In this document: piece by piece, positions 7,517-16,532 of the stretch
How the letters are laid out: every line of letters begins with the position of its first letter
Numbering within the stretch: the first letter of the stretch is position 1
DNA from: Desulfocurvus vexinensis DSM 17965
Lineage (GTDB): Bacteria > Desulfobacterota > Desulfovibrionia > Desulfovibrionales > Desulfovibrionaceae
Direction: 5' to 3'
Assembly: GCF_000519125.1 (NCBI RefSeq)
Contig: NZ_JAEX01000020.1
Span: 1-51,757 of the forward strand
DNA: 51,757 nt
Position numbers and translations under genes: made by a program
The notes under the pieces: model-generated
Seen by the model: the letters and a program-made list of their open reading frames with translations, nothing else
Databases searched by the model: none
What the model was told of the DNA's origin: nothing

Positions 7517-9610
7517 CTAGAAGCGGATGCGGCCGATGGGGTGCACGGAAACCTCCGGGGTCAGCTCCTGGTAGGAGACCACGGCCAGGTCGTAGAAATC
7601 CTTCTCGATGAGCTTGCGCAGGTAGCGGCGGATGTCCATGGAGGCCAGGACCACGGGCAGCTGCCTGCGCTTGCTGTAGTCGCCCACAGCCTTGCCCAGC
7701 CCGGTGATGATGGCCTTGGCCTTTTCGGGGTCCAGGGCCAGGAAGGCGCCCGCCGAGGTCTGGCGGATGGACTTGCGGATTTCCTCTTCCACGGCGGGGT
7801 CCAGGAGCACCACGGCCAGCAGGTTCGTTCCGCCGGTGTATTTGAAGCTGATCTGGCGGCGCAGGGCCGAGCGCACGTACTCGGTGAGCTGGACGATGTC
7901 CTTCTCCTTGGGCGCCCATTCCACGATGGCCTCGAAGATGGCTCGCAGGTTGCGGATGGAGACGCTTTCCTGCACCAGGCGCTGGAGCACCTCGCCGGTT
8001 TTCTGCACCGGGAGCAGGCGCGCGGCCTCGCGCACCAGCTCGGGGTACTGCTCCTCCATCTTGTCCATGAGGTACTTGGTTTCCTGCAGGCCCAGGAATT
8101 CCGAGGCGTTGCGCGCCAGCACCACCGAGGCGTGGTAGGTCAGGATGCGCGAGTGGGCCATGGTGGAGAACCCGGCCTGCTCCAGCTTGGTCACGGCGGA
8201 CTCGGGCACCCACACCGAGGGCACGTCGGGCAGGAAGTCCTCGCTGCGCTCCACCTCCACCCCGAGCATCTGCAGGGTCTTCTCGCTTTCGCGGGCGATG
8301 ACCTTGCCGGGCACCAGGCGGCCCTGGGTCACGGGGATCTCGTGCAGCAGCAGGGTGTAGGAGTACGAGGGCATGGTTTCGCTGGGGCGGATGGTGATGC
8401 CCGGGAAAGGCACGCCCAGGTCGTAGTAGAGCACCCGGCGCAGGGTGATGATCTCGTCGTTCAGGTCTTCGAAGCGCAAGGACCCGCCCAGGTCGGCAGC
8501 CACGTCGAGCAGCAGCGGCACCGTGGGCGCGAATTCGTCGCGCACCTGGCGCTGCTTGCGCTTGCGCGGGCTGACGGTGGGCGCCAGGGTCTTTTGCAGC
8601 TCCTGGCCCTGGTCGATGGCCACGGGCATGGAGCCCACGCGGCCCAGCACGAAGCCCACCCCGCTGATGAGCAGCGCCAGGGTCATCATCTGCGGCTTGG
8701 GGAAGCCGGGGATGAGCGCGGCCAGGAAGAGCAGCCCGCCCGCGATGAGCAGGGCCTTGGGCTGGTCGAAGATCTGCTCGCCCATCTGGCTGCCCAGGTG
8801 TTCGGACTCGTCGCCGGTGGTGCGGGTGATGAGCACGCCCGCGCCGATGGAGATGAGCAGCGAGGGGATCTGCGAGACCAGGCCGTCGCCGATGGTCAGC
8901 ACGCCGTACTTCTGCAGGGCGTCGCCGGCCTTCATGCCCATCTGGGTGATGCCGATGGTGATGCCGCCGATGATGTTGACCACGGTGATGATCATGCCCG
9001 CGATGCTGTCGCCCTTGACGAACTTCATGGCGCCGTCCATGGCGCCGTACATCTGGCTTTCCTGGGCCAGGCGGTCGCGCCTGCGCTGGGCCTCGCCCTG
9101 GTCGATGGCCCCGGCGCGCAGGTCGGCGTCGATGCTCATCTGCTTGCCGGGCATGGCATCCAGCGAGAAGCGCGCGCCCACCTCGGCCACGCGCTCCGAG
9201 CCCTTGGCGATGACCAGGAACTGCACGATGGTGATGATCAGAAAGACCACGGCGCCGACCACGAAGTTGCCCTCGACCACGAAGGTGCCGAAGGTCTCGA
9301 TGATCTGGCCCGCGTCGCCCTGGAGCAGGATCAGCCGGGTGGTGGTGATGTTCAGCGCCAGGCGGAACAGGGTGGTGAACAGCAGCACCGTGGGGAAGAC
9401 CGAGAAGTCCAGGGCCGTGCCCACGTACATGGCCATCATGAGCACGATGAACGAGATGCCGAGGTTGAGGGCCAGCAGGGTGTCCACCAGGGGGGTGGGC
9501 ATGGGGATGATCATCAGCCCGATGATGGCCACCAGGAAGGCGGCCAGGGTCAGGTCGTTGTTGCGGGTCAGGAAGTCCACCGCGCGTTGGGCCGTCCGGG
9601 CGAAACTCAT
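7517..9610 (-). CDS. sctV: T3SS major export gate protein SctV
   Basis: This 697-aa protein has about seven transmembrane helices in the first third, starting near residue 15. The FHIPEP-family signatures are present: the conserved FSLDAMPGKQMSIDADLRAG loop around residue 145 and a large cytoplasmic ring-forming domain after residue 350. SctV makes the nonameric export gate that receives chaperone-substrate complexes. The start ATG 9610 overlaps the stop of the SctY-like gene by ATGA; the frame is open further upstream but the family N-terminus begins here. Confidence 0.95.
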   Translation of the reverse strand: MSFARTAQRAVDFLTRNNDLTLAAFLVAIIGLMIIPMPTPLVDTLLALNLGISFIVLMMAMYVGTALDFSVFPTVLLFTTLFRLALNITTTRLILLQGDAGQIIETFGTFVVEGNFVVGAVVFLIITIVQFLVIAKGSERVAEVGARFSLDAMPGKQMSIDADLRAGAIDQGEAQRRRDRLAQESQMYGAMDGAMKFVKGDSIAGMIITVVNIIGGITIGITQMGMKAGDALQKYGVLTIGDGLVSQIPSLLISIGAGVLITRTTGDESEHLGSQMGEQIFDQPKALLIAGGLLFLAALIPGFPKPQMMTLALLISGVGFVLGRVGSMPVAIDQGQELQKTLAPTVSPRKRKQRQVRDEFAPTVPLLLDVAADLGGSLRFEDLNDEIITLRRVLYYDLGVPFPGITIRPSETMPSYSYTLLLHEIPVTQGRLVPGKVIARESEKTLQMLGVEVERSEDFLPDVPSVWVPESAVTKLEQAGFSTMAHSRILTYHASVVLARNASEFLGLQETKYLMDKMEEQYPELVREAARLLPVQKTGEVLQRLVQESVSIRNLRAIFEAIVEWAPKEKDIVQLTEYVRSALRRQISFKYTGGTNLLAVVLLDPAVEEEIRKSIRQTSAGAFLALDPEKAKAIITGLGKAVGDYSKRRQLPVVLASMDIRRYLRKLIEKDFYDLAVVSYQELTPEVSVHPIGRIRF

Positions 9611-9945
9611 GCGTGCGTCCCCACCAGGTAGAAGTATTCGTCCAGGGCGCTGCGGCTTTCGCTCTCGCGGCCCGCGTGCCACAGGGCCTTGGCCTTGAGC
9701 AGCAGCAGGGGCGCGTCGGCGGTGCCGGCCATGGGGCCGGAGGTGTAGGGCGCCAGCAGCGCAAGGGCCCGCTCGTACTGTTCGTCGAGCAGGGCGATGC
9801 CCGCCAGGTATTTGCCCGTGCGGTCCTCGGCGGGGCAGGCCCTGGCCAGGCCTTCGAGGATGGTCCTGGCCCGGGCGGTGTCGCCCAGGCGGATGTAGAG
9901 GTACACGAGCATGAACAGCGCGTCGCGCTGGGGGCGGGTCAGCAT
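9607..9945 (-). CDS. sctY: SctY (YscY-like) TPR chaperone
   Basis: This 112-aa all-helical protein has TPR-type repeats (LVYLYIRLGDTARARTILEGLA; IALLDEQYERALALL). YscY is 114 aa, binds YscX and is needed for Ysc-type secretion. The position between the YscX-like gene and sctV repeats the Yersinia order yscX-yscY-yscV. The call rests on size, fold and synteny more than on identity. Confidence 0.72.
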   Translation of the reverse strand: MLTRPQRDALFMLVYLYIRLGDTARARTILEGLARACPAEDRTGKYLAGIALLDEQYERALALLAPYTSGPMAGTADAPLLLLKAKALWHAGRESESRSALDEYFYLVGTHA

Positions 9946-9950
9946 GCGGC

Positions 9951-10313
9951 CTAGCCTCCCAGCACCAGCGTGCAGTACATGCGCAGCAGGTCGTTGTCGT
10001 CGGTGAATTCCTTGAGCATGGCGTCCAGGGCCGGGTCGCCGGTGGCGGCGTGGAGCTTTTCCAGGCCCTCCTGCACGGCGCGGGTGAAGCGTTCGGGCGA
10101 GGCGGTGTCGGGGTCCTCGGGGGTGACGCGCAGGTAGTCGTCGAGCATGCTTTCCAGGTTGTCGCCGTCGTACAGGCTCAGGTCCTCGCGGGCCTTGCCC
10201 GCGCGCAGGGCGGGCAGCACGCGGCTGCGCTTGAGGGCCAGGGGCTCCTGGCGCGGGGAGCCCACGGCGGTGATGCCCACCGAGGGCGTGAACAGGGAGA
10301 CCTTTCCAGACAT
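9951..10313 (-). CDS. sctX: SctX (YscX-like) early secreted component
   Basis: This 120-aa protein (YscX is 122 aa) ends DNDLLRMYCTLVLGG, closely resembling the C-terminus of YscX (a D-D-x-LL-x-x-x-x-x-LL pattern) that binds YscY. The N-terminus is flexible, as expected of an exported protein. It lies 5 bp before sctY, and upstream are the SycN-like and SctW genes. SctX/SctY occur only in a subset of T3SSs, so their presence places this system near the Ysc lineage. Confidence 0.72.
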   Translation of the reverse strand: MSGKVSLFTPSVGITAVGSPRQEPLALKRSRVLPALRAGKAREDLSLYDGDNLESMLDDYLRVTPEDPDTASPERFTRAVQEGLEKLHAATGDPALDAMLKEFTDDNDLLRMYCTLVLGG

Positions 10314-10320
10314 GTGGGTC

Positions 10321-10686
10321 CTACGCTCCGGTCTTGTCCAGGGTTTCGAAAAGGTACGGCACGGTCTGGGCCAGGTGCCCGGCGGCCAGGTGGTGGCGCT
10401 CCAGGCGCGCGCAGGCCACCAGCACGTTGTCGCGCAAGAGCCCCACGCGCAGGCCGTGGCGCGGCTGGGCGCTCTCGTGGCACAGGGCCAGGCCCCGGGC
10501 CAGGGCCTCGGGCACGTGCCCTGCCACGCGCCGCGCCAGGCTGACCAGCAGGGCCTCGCCGTGGCGCTCCAGGAACAGGGAGCCGCCCTCGCCCACGTTC
10601 AGGGTGCACAGCCCGTTGGCGTCCAGCTCCAGGCCGTCCAGGCCGAGCTGCCTGCCCAGGTCGTCCACCGCCTTGCGAATGTGCAT
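10321..10686 (-). CDS. SycN-like CesT-family chaperone
   Basis: This 121-aa protein (SycN is 123 aa) has the alpha-beta pattern of class I T3SS chaperones: an N-terminal helix, strands around LCTLNVGEGGSLFLER, then EALLVSLARRV. It lies between the SctW gene and sctX, exactly where sycN is in Yersinia. It probably binds the N-terminus of the SctW gatekeeper, perhaps as a heterodimer with the YscB-like protein encoded at 24526. Confidence 0.68.
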   Translation of the reverse strand: MHIRKAVDDLGRQLGLDGLELDANGLCTLNVGEGGSLFLERHGEALLVSLARRVAGHVPEALARGLALCHESAQPRHGLRVGLLRDNVLVACARLERHHLAAGHLAQTVPYLFETLDKTGA

Positions 10687-10689
10687 GAC

Positions 10690-11784
10690 CTAGTCCTCGT
10701 ACAGTTTCGCCTCGGCGGCGATTGCGTCGTCCAGGGCCATCTGGACGGCGTCGATGATGCCCAGCCGCCCGCCTTCGTCGCGGAAGAGGTTCACGGGCAG
10801 GGCGCGGGCCGTCTGCTGGAGATCCTGGAAAAAGAGGATGCGCTGTTCCAGGTCGTCCACGCCCAGGCGCGAGGCCAGGTTTTCCATGTCGAAGGCGCCG
10901 ACGAAGGGCGTGTCGCGCAGGGCGAGCATCTCCTTGAGCAGCTCGGTGGACGAGAGCTGGGGCCGGATGCCCTGGGCCGTGTGCAGCCGGTCCAGCAGGC
11001 CCTTGCAGCTGCCGTGCAGCCCGCGCAGCAGGCGCACAGCCTCCAGGTCGCCCGCCACGCTTTCCAGCAGGGCCTTGTCGGTCTGCGAGGTGGTGGCGCT
11101 CATGGTGTCGCCCAGGGTCTTGGTCAGGAAGTCCATGGCCTCGTCCACGTGCGTGTCGCCGAAGTCGGCCACGATGCGCTCGAAGATGTCCACCGGCGAG
11201 GTGGCGTCGAGCACGGCCCCGGCGTAGAGGTCCTTGAGGGCCTCGGGCGAGCCCAGGCCGCCGAACTCCGCGGCGCGGATTCCGGCGGCCAGCCGGGTCT
11301 GGACCTGCATCCCGTATTCGTCTTCGAGCTGGGCCTGGGCCTCGGAGAAGACCTCCTCCATGCCCAGCTCCTTCCCGGCGGAGAACAGGGCCGTGGCCAT
11401 GTCGCCGGGATCGGAGAAGAACTGCTTGGCCGTGGCCAGGGCGGTGCGCGGGTCGAGGTTGGAGGCGTTGCGCAGGGCGGCGATGAAGGCGTCCAGGTGC
11501 TGGCGCTTGCCCTGCTTGTCCATGATCTCCAGGTACTTCTGGATCTGCTCCACGCGGTCCACGTCGGGCCCCCGGGGCCTGAGCTTGCGGGCCTCCAGGC
11601 GCGTTTCCTCGCGCTCGGACTTGGCGAACCCGGCTTCCTCGGCGGCGTTGGCCACCAGCGACATGGCATCGGCCTTGGACACGACCTGGCCCAGGAGCGA
11701 GCCCTTGGGCCCGTCCTGGGGCACGGCCAGCCCCGGCGCGTCCTGGCGGATCATTCCCGCGATCTGGCTGATGTCCATGGCCAT
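10690..11784 (-). CDS. sctW: T3SS gatekeeper SctW (YopN-TyeA fusion)
   Basis: This 364-aa, largely helical protein spans both parts that are separate YopN and TyeA in Yersinia. Residues 1-270 match the YopN/HrpJ domain (VEQIQKYLEIMDKQGKRQHLDAFIAALR; DPRTALATAKQFF). The last 90 residues match TyeA (LLKEMLALRDTPFVGAFDMENLASRLG). The gatekeeper blocks effector export until contact and ranks translocators ahead of effectors. It is followed directly by its probable chaperone gene. Confidence 0.85.
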   Translation of the reverse strand: MAMDISQIAGMIRQDAPGLAVPQDGPKGSLLGQVVSKADAMSLVANAAEEAGFAKSEREETRLEARKLRPRGPDVDRVEQIQKYLEIMDKQGKRQHLDAFIAALRNASNLDPRTALATAKQFFSDPGDMATALFSAGKELGMEEVFSEAQAQLEDEYGMQVQTRLAAGIRAAEFGGLGSPEALKDLYAGAVLDATSPVDIFERIVADFGDTHVDEAMDFLTKTLGDTMSATTSQTDKALLESVAGDLEAVRLLRGLHGSCKGLLDRLHTAQGIRPQLSSTELLKEMLALRDTPFVGAFDMENLASRLGVDDLEQRILFFQDLQQTARALPVNLFRDEGGRLGIIDAVQMALDDAIAAEAKLYED

Positions 11785-11818
11785 GGTGTCTTCCTCCCGG
11801 GTCGGCGCGCGGCCCGGC

Positions 11819-12469
11819 CTACATGTAGCTGAGCAGCAGCCCCTGGCAGATCTTGAGCCACCCGTCCAGGGTCACGAACAGCAGCAGCTTGAACGGCAGC
11901 GAAATGGTCATGGGCGAGACCATCATCATGCCCATGGCCAGCAGGATGTTGGAGATGATCAGGTCGATGGCCACGAACGGCAGGTAGAGCAGGAAGCCGA
12001 TCTGGAAGGCCTTGGTCAGCTCGGAGATGGTGAAGGACGGGATGAGGATCAGGAAGTTGTCCTCGCGGATGTTGCCCTGCTGGTCCTCTGGCCAGACCTG
12101 GTGCGCCGTGCGCACGAACAGGGTGCGGATGCGCTTTTCCGTGTTGCGGAACAGGAACGACTGCATGGGCCCCGAGGCGTTGCCCACCACCTCCATGAGC
12201 TGCCCGGGCGAGGCGTTGGGCGGCAGGGTCTGGGCCATGAGCAGGTCGCGGGTCTGCATGGCCGTGGGGGCCATGATGAACACGCTGAGCACGATGGCCA
12301 GCCCGTTGAGGGCCGCCGCCGGAGGAATCTGCTGCACGCCCAGGGCGTTGCGCACCAGCGAGATGACCACCACGATCTTCACGTAGGAGGTGATCATCAT
12401 GATCGCGAACGGCGCAATGCCGATGGTGACCATGATGAAGATCAGCGTGACCGGATTGAATTGCTCCAT
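11819..12469 (-). CDS. sctR: T3SS export apparatus protein SctR
   Basis: This 216-aa protein (YscR is 217) has four hydrophobic segments. Strong family motifs are GIAPFAIMMITSYVKIVVVISLVRNALGVQQIPP near the N-terminus and LIPSFTISELTKAFQIGFLLYLPFVAIDLIISNILLAMGMMMVSP. SctR is the pentameric base of the export gate. It lies 9 bp after sctQ. Confidence 0.97.
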   Translation of the reverse strand: MEQFNPVTLIFIMVTIGIAPFAIMMITSYVKIVVVISLVRNALGVQQIPPAAALNGLAIVLSVFIMAPTAMQTRDLLMAQTLPPNASPGQLMEVVGNASGPMQSFLFRNTEKRIRTLFVRTAHQVWPEDQQGNIREDNFLILIPSFTISELTKAFQIGFLLYLPFVAIDLIISNILLAMGMMMVSPMTISLPFKLLLFVTLDGWLKICQGLLLSYM

Positions 12470-12478
12470 GAGGGCGTC

Positions 12479-12775
12479 CTAGGACGAGTGTCCGTCCAGC
12501 TCGGTGAGTTGCACGCCCAGGGTCTCGCCCACGCTGACGATGCGCCCGGTGCCCAGCCTGCGGCCGTTGCCCAGGATGGCCACGGGCACCTCGGGCCCCA
12601 GGGCTTTGGGCAGGGGCAGGGTCAGCCCCGGGCCCAGGGCCTTGAGCTCGTCCAGGGTCATGCGCATCCGCCCGATCTCGAAGACCACGTCGATCTCCAT
12701 GGCTCCCAGGCCGCCCTTGGGGGCGTCGGCCTGGGCCGGGGCCGCCTTCTCCGCCGTCTTGTCCGCTTGGCTCAT
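12479..12775 (-). CDS. Possible internal translation product SctQ-C
   Basis: An in-frame ATG (12775-12773) would give a 98-aa protein with only the C-terminal SpoA domain, preceded by a short charged linker. YscQ-C (88 aa) is produced this way and is needed for secretion. The upstream ribosome site is weak (GAG about 6 nt upstream), so this is a suggestion from position and domain layout. Confidence 0.4.
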   Translation of the reverse strand: MSQADKTAEKAAPAQADAPKGGLGAMEIDVVFEIGRMRMTLDELKALGPGLTLPLPKALGPEVPVAILGNGRRLGTGRIVSVGETLGVQLTELDGHSS

Positions 12776-13540
12776 GCTCGACTCGCTTTGCTTGACGATG
12801 GTCCAGGGCTGGCCGGGGTCATCCGGCCAGGGCGCGCGCACCCGCAGGGGCGCGGCGAAAAGATGCACGAACCCCGAAGCCGGGTGCCACTGCTCGGGCA
12901 GCAGCACGTCGCCGGGGGCGGCGCCGCGCAGCTCGGCCAGGGTCAGGGTCATGCGCCCGGCCTCAATGGACAGGTCCACAGGCAGGCTGCCCAGGTCGCG
13001 GGGCGGGCGGGGCCGGGCGGCCAGGGCGCGCTCCAGGGCGGCCAGGGTCGGCTCGTCCAGGGGCACCAGCACCCAGCCGCGCAGGGCCTGGCCGCCGGGC
13101 CCGCTGGCCGTGAATTCCAGGCAGCAGGCCGGGCCCTCGGGGGCCTCCTGCGGGGCGCACGGGCGCGCGGGCTGCCCGGTCAGGGCCTCCAGCAGCGCCA
13201 GCAGCCCGCCAAGGCGCGCCTCGGCCACGCCCCAGAGCACGGCCTCGGGCAGGGCCTCGCGGTCGATGTCGTCGGGCAGGCCCAGGGCGTCCAGCAGGGC
13301 CTGGGTGGGCCCCAGGGCCAGGCGCCACACGGCCTCGCCCGCGCGCGCCGCCAGGACGGGGGCCGCCCCCGGCGCGCAGGAGCGGGCCTGGGGCTCCACG
13401 TGCCAGGGCGCGCCGCCGATGTCCAGGTCGAACCCGGCCAGCCGCCCGGCCAGGGCGTCCAGCAGGCGGCACTCGCGCGCGGGCAGCGCGGGCGGGCGAT
13501 AGGCGACGGCTTGCTCCACGGTTGCTCTCCTGTCCTTCAT
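12479..13540 (-). CDS. sctQ: T3SS cytoplasmic sorting platform protein SctQ
   Basis: This 353-aa protein has a divergent N-terminal domain and two SpoA (FliM/FliN-type) domains: one around residues 185-245 (LPVDLSIEAGRMTLTLAELRG) and one at 280-350 (EIDVVFEIGRMRMTLDELKALGPG). It forms the pods of the sorting platform with SctK and SctL. Its ATG overlaps the sctP stop (ATGA). Residue 256 is a methionine just before the last SpoA domain, in the right place for the internal start that makes YscQ-C in Yersinia. Confidence 0.85.
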   Translation of the reverse strand: MKDRRATVEQAVAYRPPALPARECRLLDALAGRLAGFDLDIGGAPWHVEPQARSCAPGAAPVLAARAGEAVWRLALGPTQALLDALGLPDDIDREALPEAVLWGVAEARLGGLLALLEALTGQPARPCAPQEAPEGPACCLEFTASGPGGQALRGWVLVPLDEPTLAALERALAARPRPPRDLGSLPVDLSIEAGRMTLTLAELRGAAPGDVLLPEQWHPASGFVHLFAAPLRVRAPWPDDPGQPWTIVKQSESSMSQADKTAEKAAPAQADAPKGGLGAMEIDVVFEIGRMRMTLDELKALGPGLTLPLPKALGPEVPVAILGNGRRLGTGRIVSVGETLGVQLTELDGHSS

Positions 13541-14094
13541 TCCTTGCGCATGAAAACGATTTCCAGCAGCACATGGCCCTGGCAGGCCGCCTGGAGGCGG
13601 CGGCCCAGGGCGTCCTTGGCTTCGACGAGCACGGCGTGGGAGGCCGCGTCGCCCGTGAGCACCCGGACCTCGACCCCGCCGGGCGTGCGCCGCAGGTGGA
13701 CCTGGGTGTCGGCCAGCACGCTCTGGCGCAGGTAGATGCGCACCTCGTCGTCGTCGGAAAAGTCCTTGTCCGTGACCAGCACCCGCTCGGCCACCAGGGC
13801 GGCCAGCTCTTCGGCGCCGGTTTCGTCGTGCGCCCCCTCGCCCCCTGTGCCCCCGGCGTCGGCGTCCGCGTTGCCCGCGCCGCCCGCGTGGCCGGGGGCG
13901 TCGGCGTGCTGCTCCGCCCCGGCCTGGGCCGCCGCCCGGCCCTGGAGCGAGAACAGGCTCGACAGCCCCGGGCTCTGCACCGGCCCGGCCATGGCCGCGC
14001 GCATGGCGTGCACGTCGGCGGGGTCCGCCGTGGGGCCGGGGCCCTGGGACCCGGGCTGGGGCGGAGCGCCGTCCACGGGCTTGACCCCGCTCAC
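13537..14094 (-). CDS. sctP: SctP-like needle-length regulator (short form)
   Basis: This 185-aa protein has a low-complexity, Pro/Ala/Gly-rich first half and a folded C-terminal region (DDEVRIYLRQSVLADTQVHLRRTPGGVEVRVLTGD) like the substrate-switch domain of YscP/FliK. The start is GTG 14094, which overlaps the sctO stop (GTGA), with AGGAGG 7 nt upstream. YscP is over 450 aa, so the ruler part here is very short. If the ruler model holds this implies a short needle. Position between sctO and sctQ supports the call. Confidence 0.68.
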   Translation of the reverse strand: MSGVKPVDGAPPQPGSQGPGPTADPADVHAMRAAMAGPVQSPGLSSLFSLQGRAAAQAGAEQHADAPGHAGGAGNADADAGGTGGEGAHDETGAEELAALVAERVLVTDKDFSDDDEVRIYLRQSVLADTQVHLRRTPGGVEVRVLTGDAASHAVLVEAKDALGRRLQAACQGHVLLEIVFMRKE

Positions 14095-14588
14095 GGCCTG
14101 GCCTCCTGAAGGGCCAGCCCCTGGAAGGGCGCGGGGGTGAAGTCCTCCAGCTCGACCTCTTCCTTGCGCTCGGCCTCCTTGTGGGCCAGCACCTGCCAGC
14201 GCGAGCGGTGCTCCTCGATCTTGAGGGTCGCGCGCTGGGCTTCGAGCAGCCGGGCCCGGGCCCGGGCCATGGCCTGCTCGCAGTCCTCGACGTGCTTGCG
14301 GGCGCGCAGGATGCCTTCCAGGAAGGCCGCCTCGCGGCCCCGGATGGCGCACAGCCCGCGCTTGAATTCGTCCACGTCGTCCAGGGTCATGTCGCGGCCC
14401 ATGATGGCCGCGTAGCGCCGCTCCTCCTCCTCGGCCAGCCAGACGAGGAACTCCTCGTGCCGCCGCCTGGCCTCGCGCAGCTCGCGCCGGGCCTCGGCCA
14501 GCCGCGCCTCGGCGGCGGCCAGCGCGGCCAGGGCCTTGTCCTGGCGCAGGGTGCGCACGCGCAGCAGCACGGCCAGGGGGTAGCTCAC
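14091..14588 (-). CDS. sctO: T3SS stalk protein SctO
   Basis: This 165-aa, almost entirely charged helical coiled-coil protein ([22 protein letters not shown]) has the size and composition of YscO/FliJ. SctO is the central stalk linking the ATPase to SctV. The start GTG 14588 overlaps the sctN stop (GTGA), with GGAGG 7 nt upstream; the longer open frame inside sctN is not used. It lies between sctN and sctP as in Yersinia. Confidence 0.82.
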   Translation of the reverse strand: MSYPLAVLLRVRTLRQDKALAALAAAEARLAEARRELREARRRHEEFLVWLAEEEERRYAAIMGRDMTLDDVDEFKRGLCAIRGREAAFLEGILRARKHVEDCEQAMARARARLLEAQRATLKIEEHRSRWQVLAHKEAERKEEVELEDFTPAPFQGLALQEARP

Positions 14589-15904
14589 CGGGCCACCTCC
14601 GCCAGGGCGGCCACGGTCTGCTCGAAGGTGCTGGTCTCGTCCATGCCCTGGCGCAGGAAGCGGTTCACGGAGTCGATGCGCGCCAGGGCGTCGTCGGCTT
14701 CCTTGTCCGAGCCCTTCTCGTACTCGCCGATTTGGACCAGGATCTCCAGCTCGCTGTACTTGGCCAGCACCTTGCGCACCTTCTGGGCGGCGGTCTTGTG
14801 CTCCTTGGAGATGATGGAGTTCATCACGCGGCTGACGCTGGCCTGCACGTCGATGGCCGGATAGTGGTTGGCGGCCGCCAGCTTGCGCGAGAGCACGATG
14901 TGCCCGTCGAGGATGGAGCGCGTTTCGTCGGCGATGGGCTCGGTCATGTCGTCGCCTTCCACCAGCACGGTGTACAGCGCGGTGATGGAGCCGCGGTCGG
15001 AGTTGCCCGCGCGCTCCATGAGCTTGGGCAGGCTGGAGAACACCGAGGGCGGGAAGCCGCGCCGCGTGGGCGGCTCGCCGGCGGCCAGGCCGATCTCGCG
15101 CAGGGCGCGGCCGAAGCGGGTCACCGAGTCCATGAGCATGAGCACGCGCTTGCCCTGGGCGCGGAAATATTCGGCGATGGCCGTGGCCGAGTAGGCCGCC
15201 TTGAGCCGTTCCATGGACGAGCGGTCGGAGGTGGAGACCACCACCACGGCGCGCTTGCGGCCCTCGGGGCCCAGGTCGTGCTCCAGAAATTCGCGCACCT
15301 CGCGGCCGCGTTCGCCGATGAGCGCCAGCACGCACACGTCGGCGTCGGTGCCCTTGATGATGCACGACAGCAGCGTGCTCTTGCCGCCGCCCGCCGCCGC
15401 GAAGATGCCCATGCGCTGGCCTTCGCCGCAGGTGAGCATGCCGTCGAGCACGCGCAGGCCCAGGGAGATGGGCTTGTCGATGATCCGGCGCTCCATGGGG
15501 TTGGGCGGGTCGGCGTACACGGGGTAGAAGGCGCGGGGCCGCAGGGGCGGGCCGCCGTCGATGGGCTCGCCCAGGCCGTTGAGCACGCGGCCCAGCAGGT
15601 CGTCGCCCACGGGCACGGAATGGATCTCCCCGGTGGGGTAGACCTCCGTGGCCGGGGAGATGCCCTGCAGCTCGCCCAGGGGCGTGAGCAGGGCCACCTG
15701 CTTGCTGAAGCCCACCACCTCGGCCTTGAGCTCCCAGTCCTCCCACGGGTTGCGCAGGATGCACAGCTCGCCGACCTTGACCCCGGGCACCGTGGCCCGG
15801 ATGATGGTGCCCACCACCTGCTCCACGCGGCCGCGGACCTCGACGGTGTTGGCGTCGATCAGGGCTTTTTCCAGCAGGGTGGTGATGTAGTCGAAGGTGG
15901 ACAT
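14585..15904 (-). CDS. sctN: T3SS ATPase SctN
   Basis: This 439-aa protein has the same length as YscN. The Walker A loop is at residues 166-177 ([13 protein letters not shown]175). Other F1/T3SS ATPase motifs are [53 protein letters not shown] and [15 protein letters not shown]. It forms the hexamer that strips chaperones and unfolds substrates. The start at ATG 15904 follows the sctL stop by 7 bp. Confidence 0.97.
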   Translation of the reverse strand: MSTFDYITTLLEKALIDANTVEVRGRVEQVVGTIIRATVPGVKVGELCILRNPWEDWELKAEVVGFSKQVALLTPLGELQGISPATEVYPTGEIHSVPVGDDLLGRVLNGLGEPIDGGPPLRPRAFYPVYADPPNPMERRIIDKPISLGLRVLDGMLTCGEGQRMGIFAAAGGGKSTLLSCIIKGTDADVCVLALIGERGREVREFLEHDLGPEGRKRAVVVVSTSDRSSMERLKAAYSATAIAEYFRAQGKRVLMLMDSVTRFGRALREIGLAAGEPPTRRGFPPSVFSSLPKLMERAGNSDRGSITALYTVLVEGDDMTEPIADETRSILDGHIVLSRKLAAANHYPAIDVQASVSRVMNSIISKEHKTAAQKVRKVLAKYSELEILVQIGEYEKGSDKEADDALARIDSVNRFLRQGMDETSTFEQTVAALAEVAR

Positions 15905-15911
15905 GGGGCCC

Positions 15912-16532
15912 CTAGCGCGCGATGCGCTTTTCCATGACCCGCTTGAGGGCCGCGAGTTGCGTTTCCAGTCCGGCGTCCACCACGCCCATTTCGCTTTCCA
16001 CCAGGCAGTCGTTCTTCTTCAGCCGCGAGTCGGCCACCACGTCCAGCAGGCGGATGCCCGCGAAATGGCGCAGCAGCTCGGAGTTGGCCGCCTCCACCGC
16101 CGGGGCCTGCTCGGGGCACACGCGCACCACCACGCGCCGCTCGTTGCGCGCGATGGCCATGCCGCTCTTGACCACGCGCAGGATGAGGTCCTTGTCGTCC
16201 ATCTCGCCCACGATGCGTTCCAGGGCGTCGGTGACGATCTTGACCACCGAGCGCTCCAGGTTCTCGAAGAAATCCAGGGACTGGGCGGCGACCTCGAAGA
16301 TCTTCTCGGCGTGCTCCAGGCGGCCTTCCTCCAGGCCCTGCTCGTAGCCCTGGGCCCGGCGGGCCTCGAAGACCTCGTGGGCCTCGGCGGTGATGCGCTC
16401 GTAGATCGCGCGGGCCTCCTCGAGCAGCGCGTTGGCCTCGACCATGCGCGCGTAGTCCCCGGCCTTGACGATCCGGGTGCCGGGGGCGGGCTCGAAGGCC
16501 TGCTTTTTCAGAAGAAACACGGAGCCCACCAC
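15912..16532 (-). CDS. sctL: T3SS ATPase stator SctL
   Basis: This 206-aa protein (YscL is about 220) has a helical N-terminal half ([37 protein letters not shown]) and a C-terminal FliH/V-ATPase-E-like domain ([60 protein letters not shown]). It links SctN to SctQ and SctK. The start is GTG 16532, inside the 3' end of sctK, with AAGGAGG 7 nt upstream. Overlap with sctK is 25 bp. Confidence 0.87.
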   Translation of the reverse strand: MVGSVFLLKKQAFEPAPGTRIVKAGDYARMVEANALLEEARAIYERITAEAHEVFEARRAQGYEQGLEEGRLEHAEKIFEVAAQSLDFFENLERSVVKIVTDALERIVGEMDDKDLILRVVKSGMAIARNERRVVVRVCPEQAPAVEAANSELLRHFAGIRLLDVVADSRLKKNDCLVESEMGVVDAGLETQLAALKRVMEKRIAR

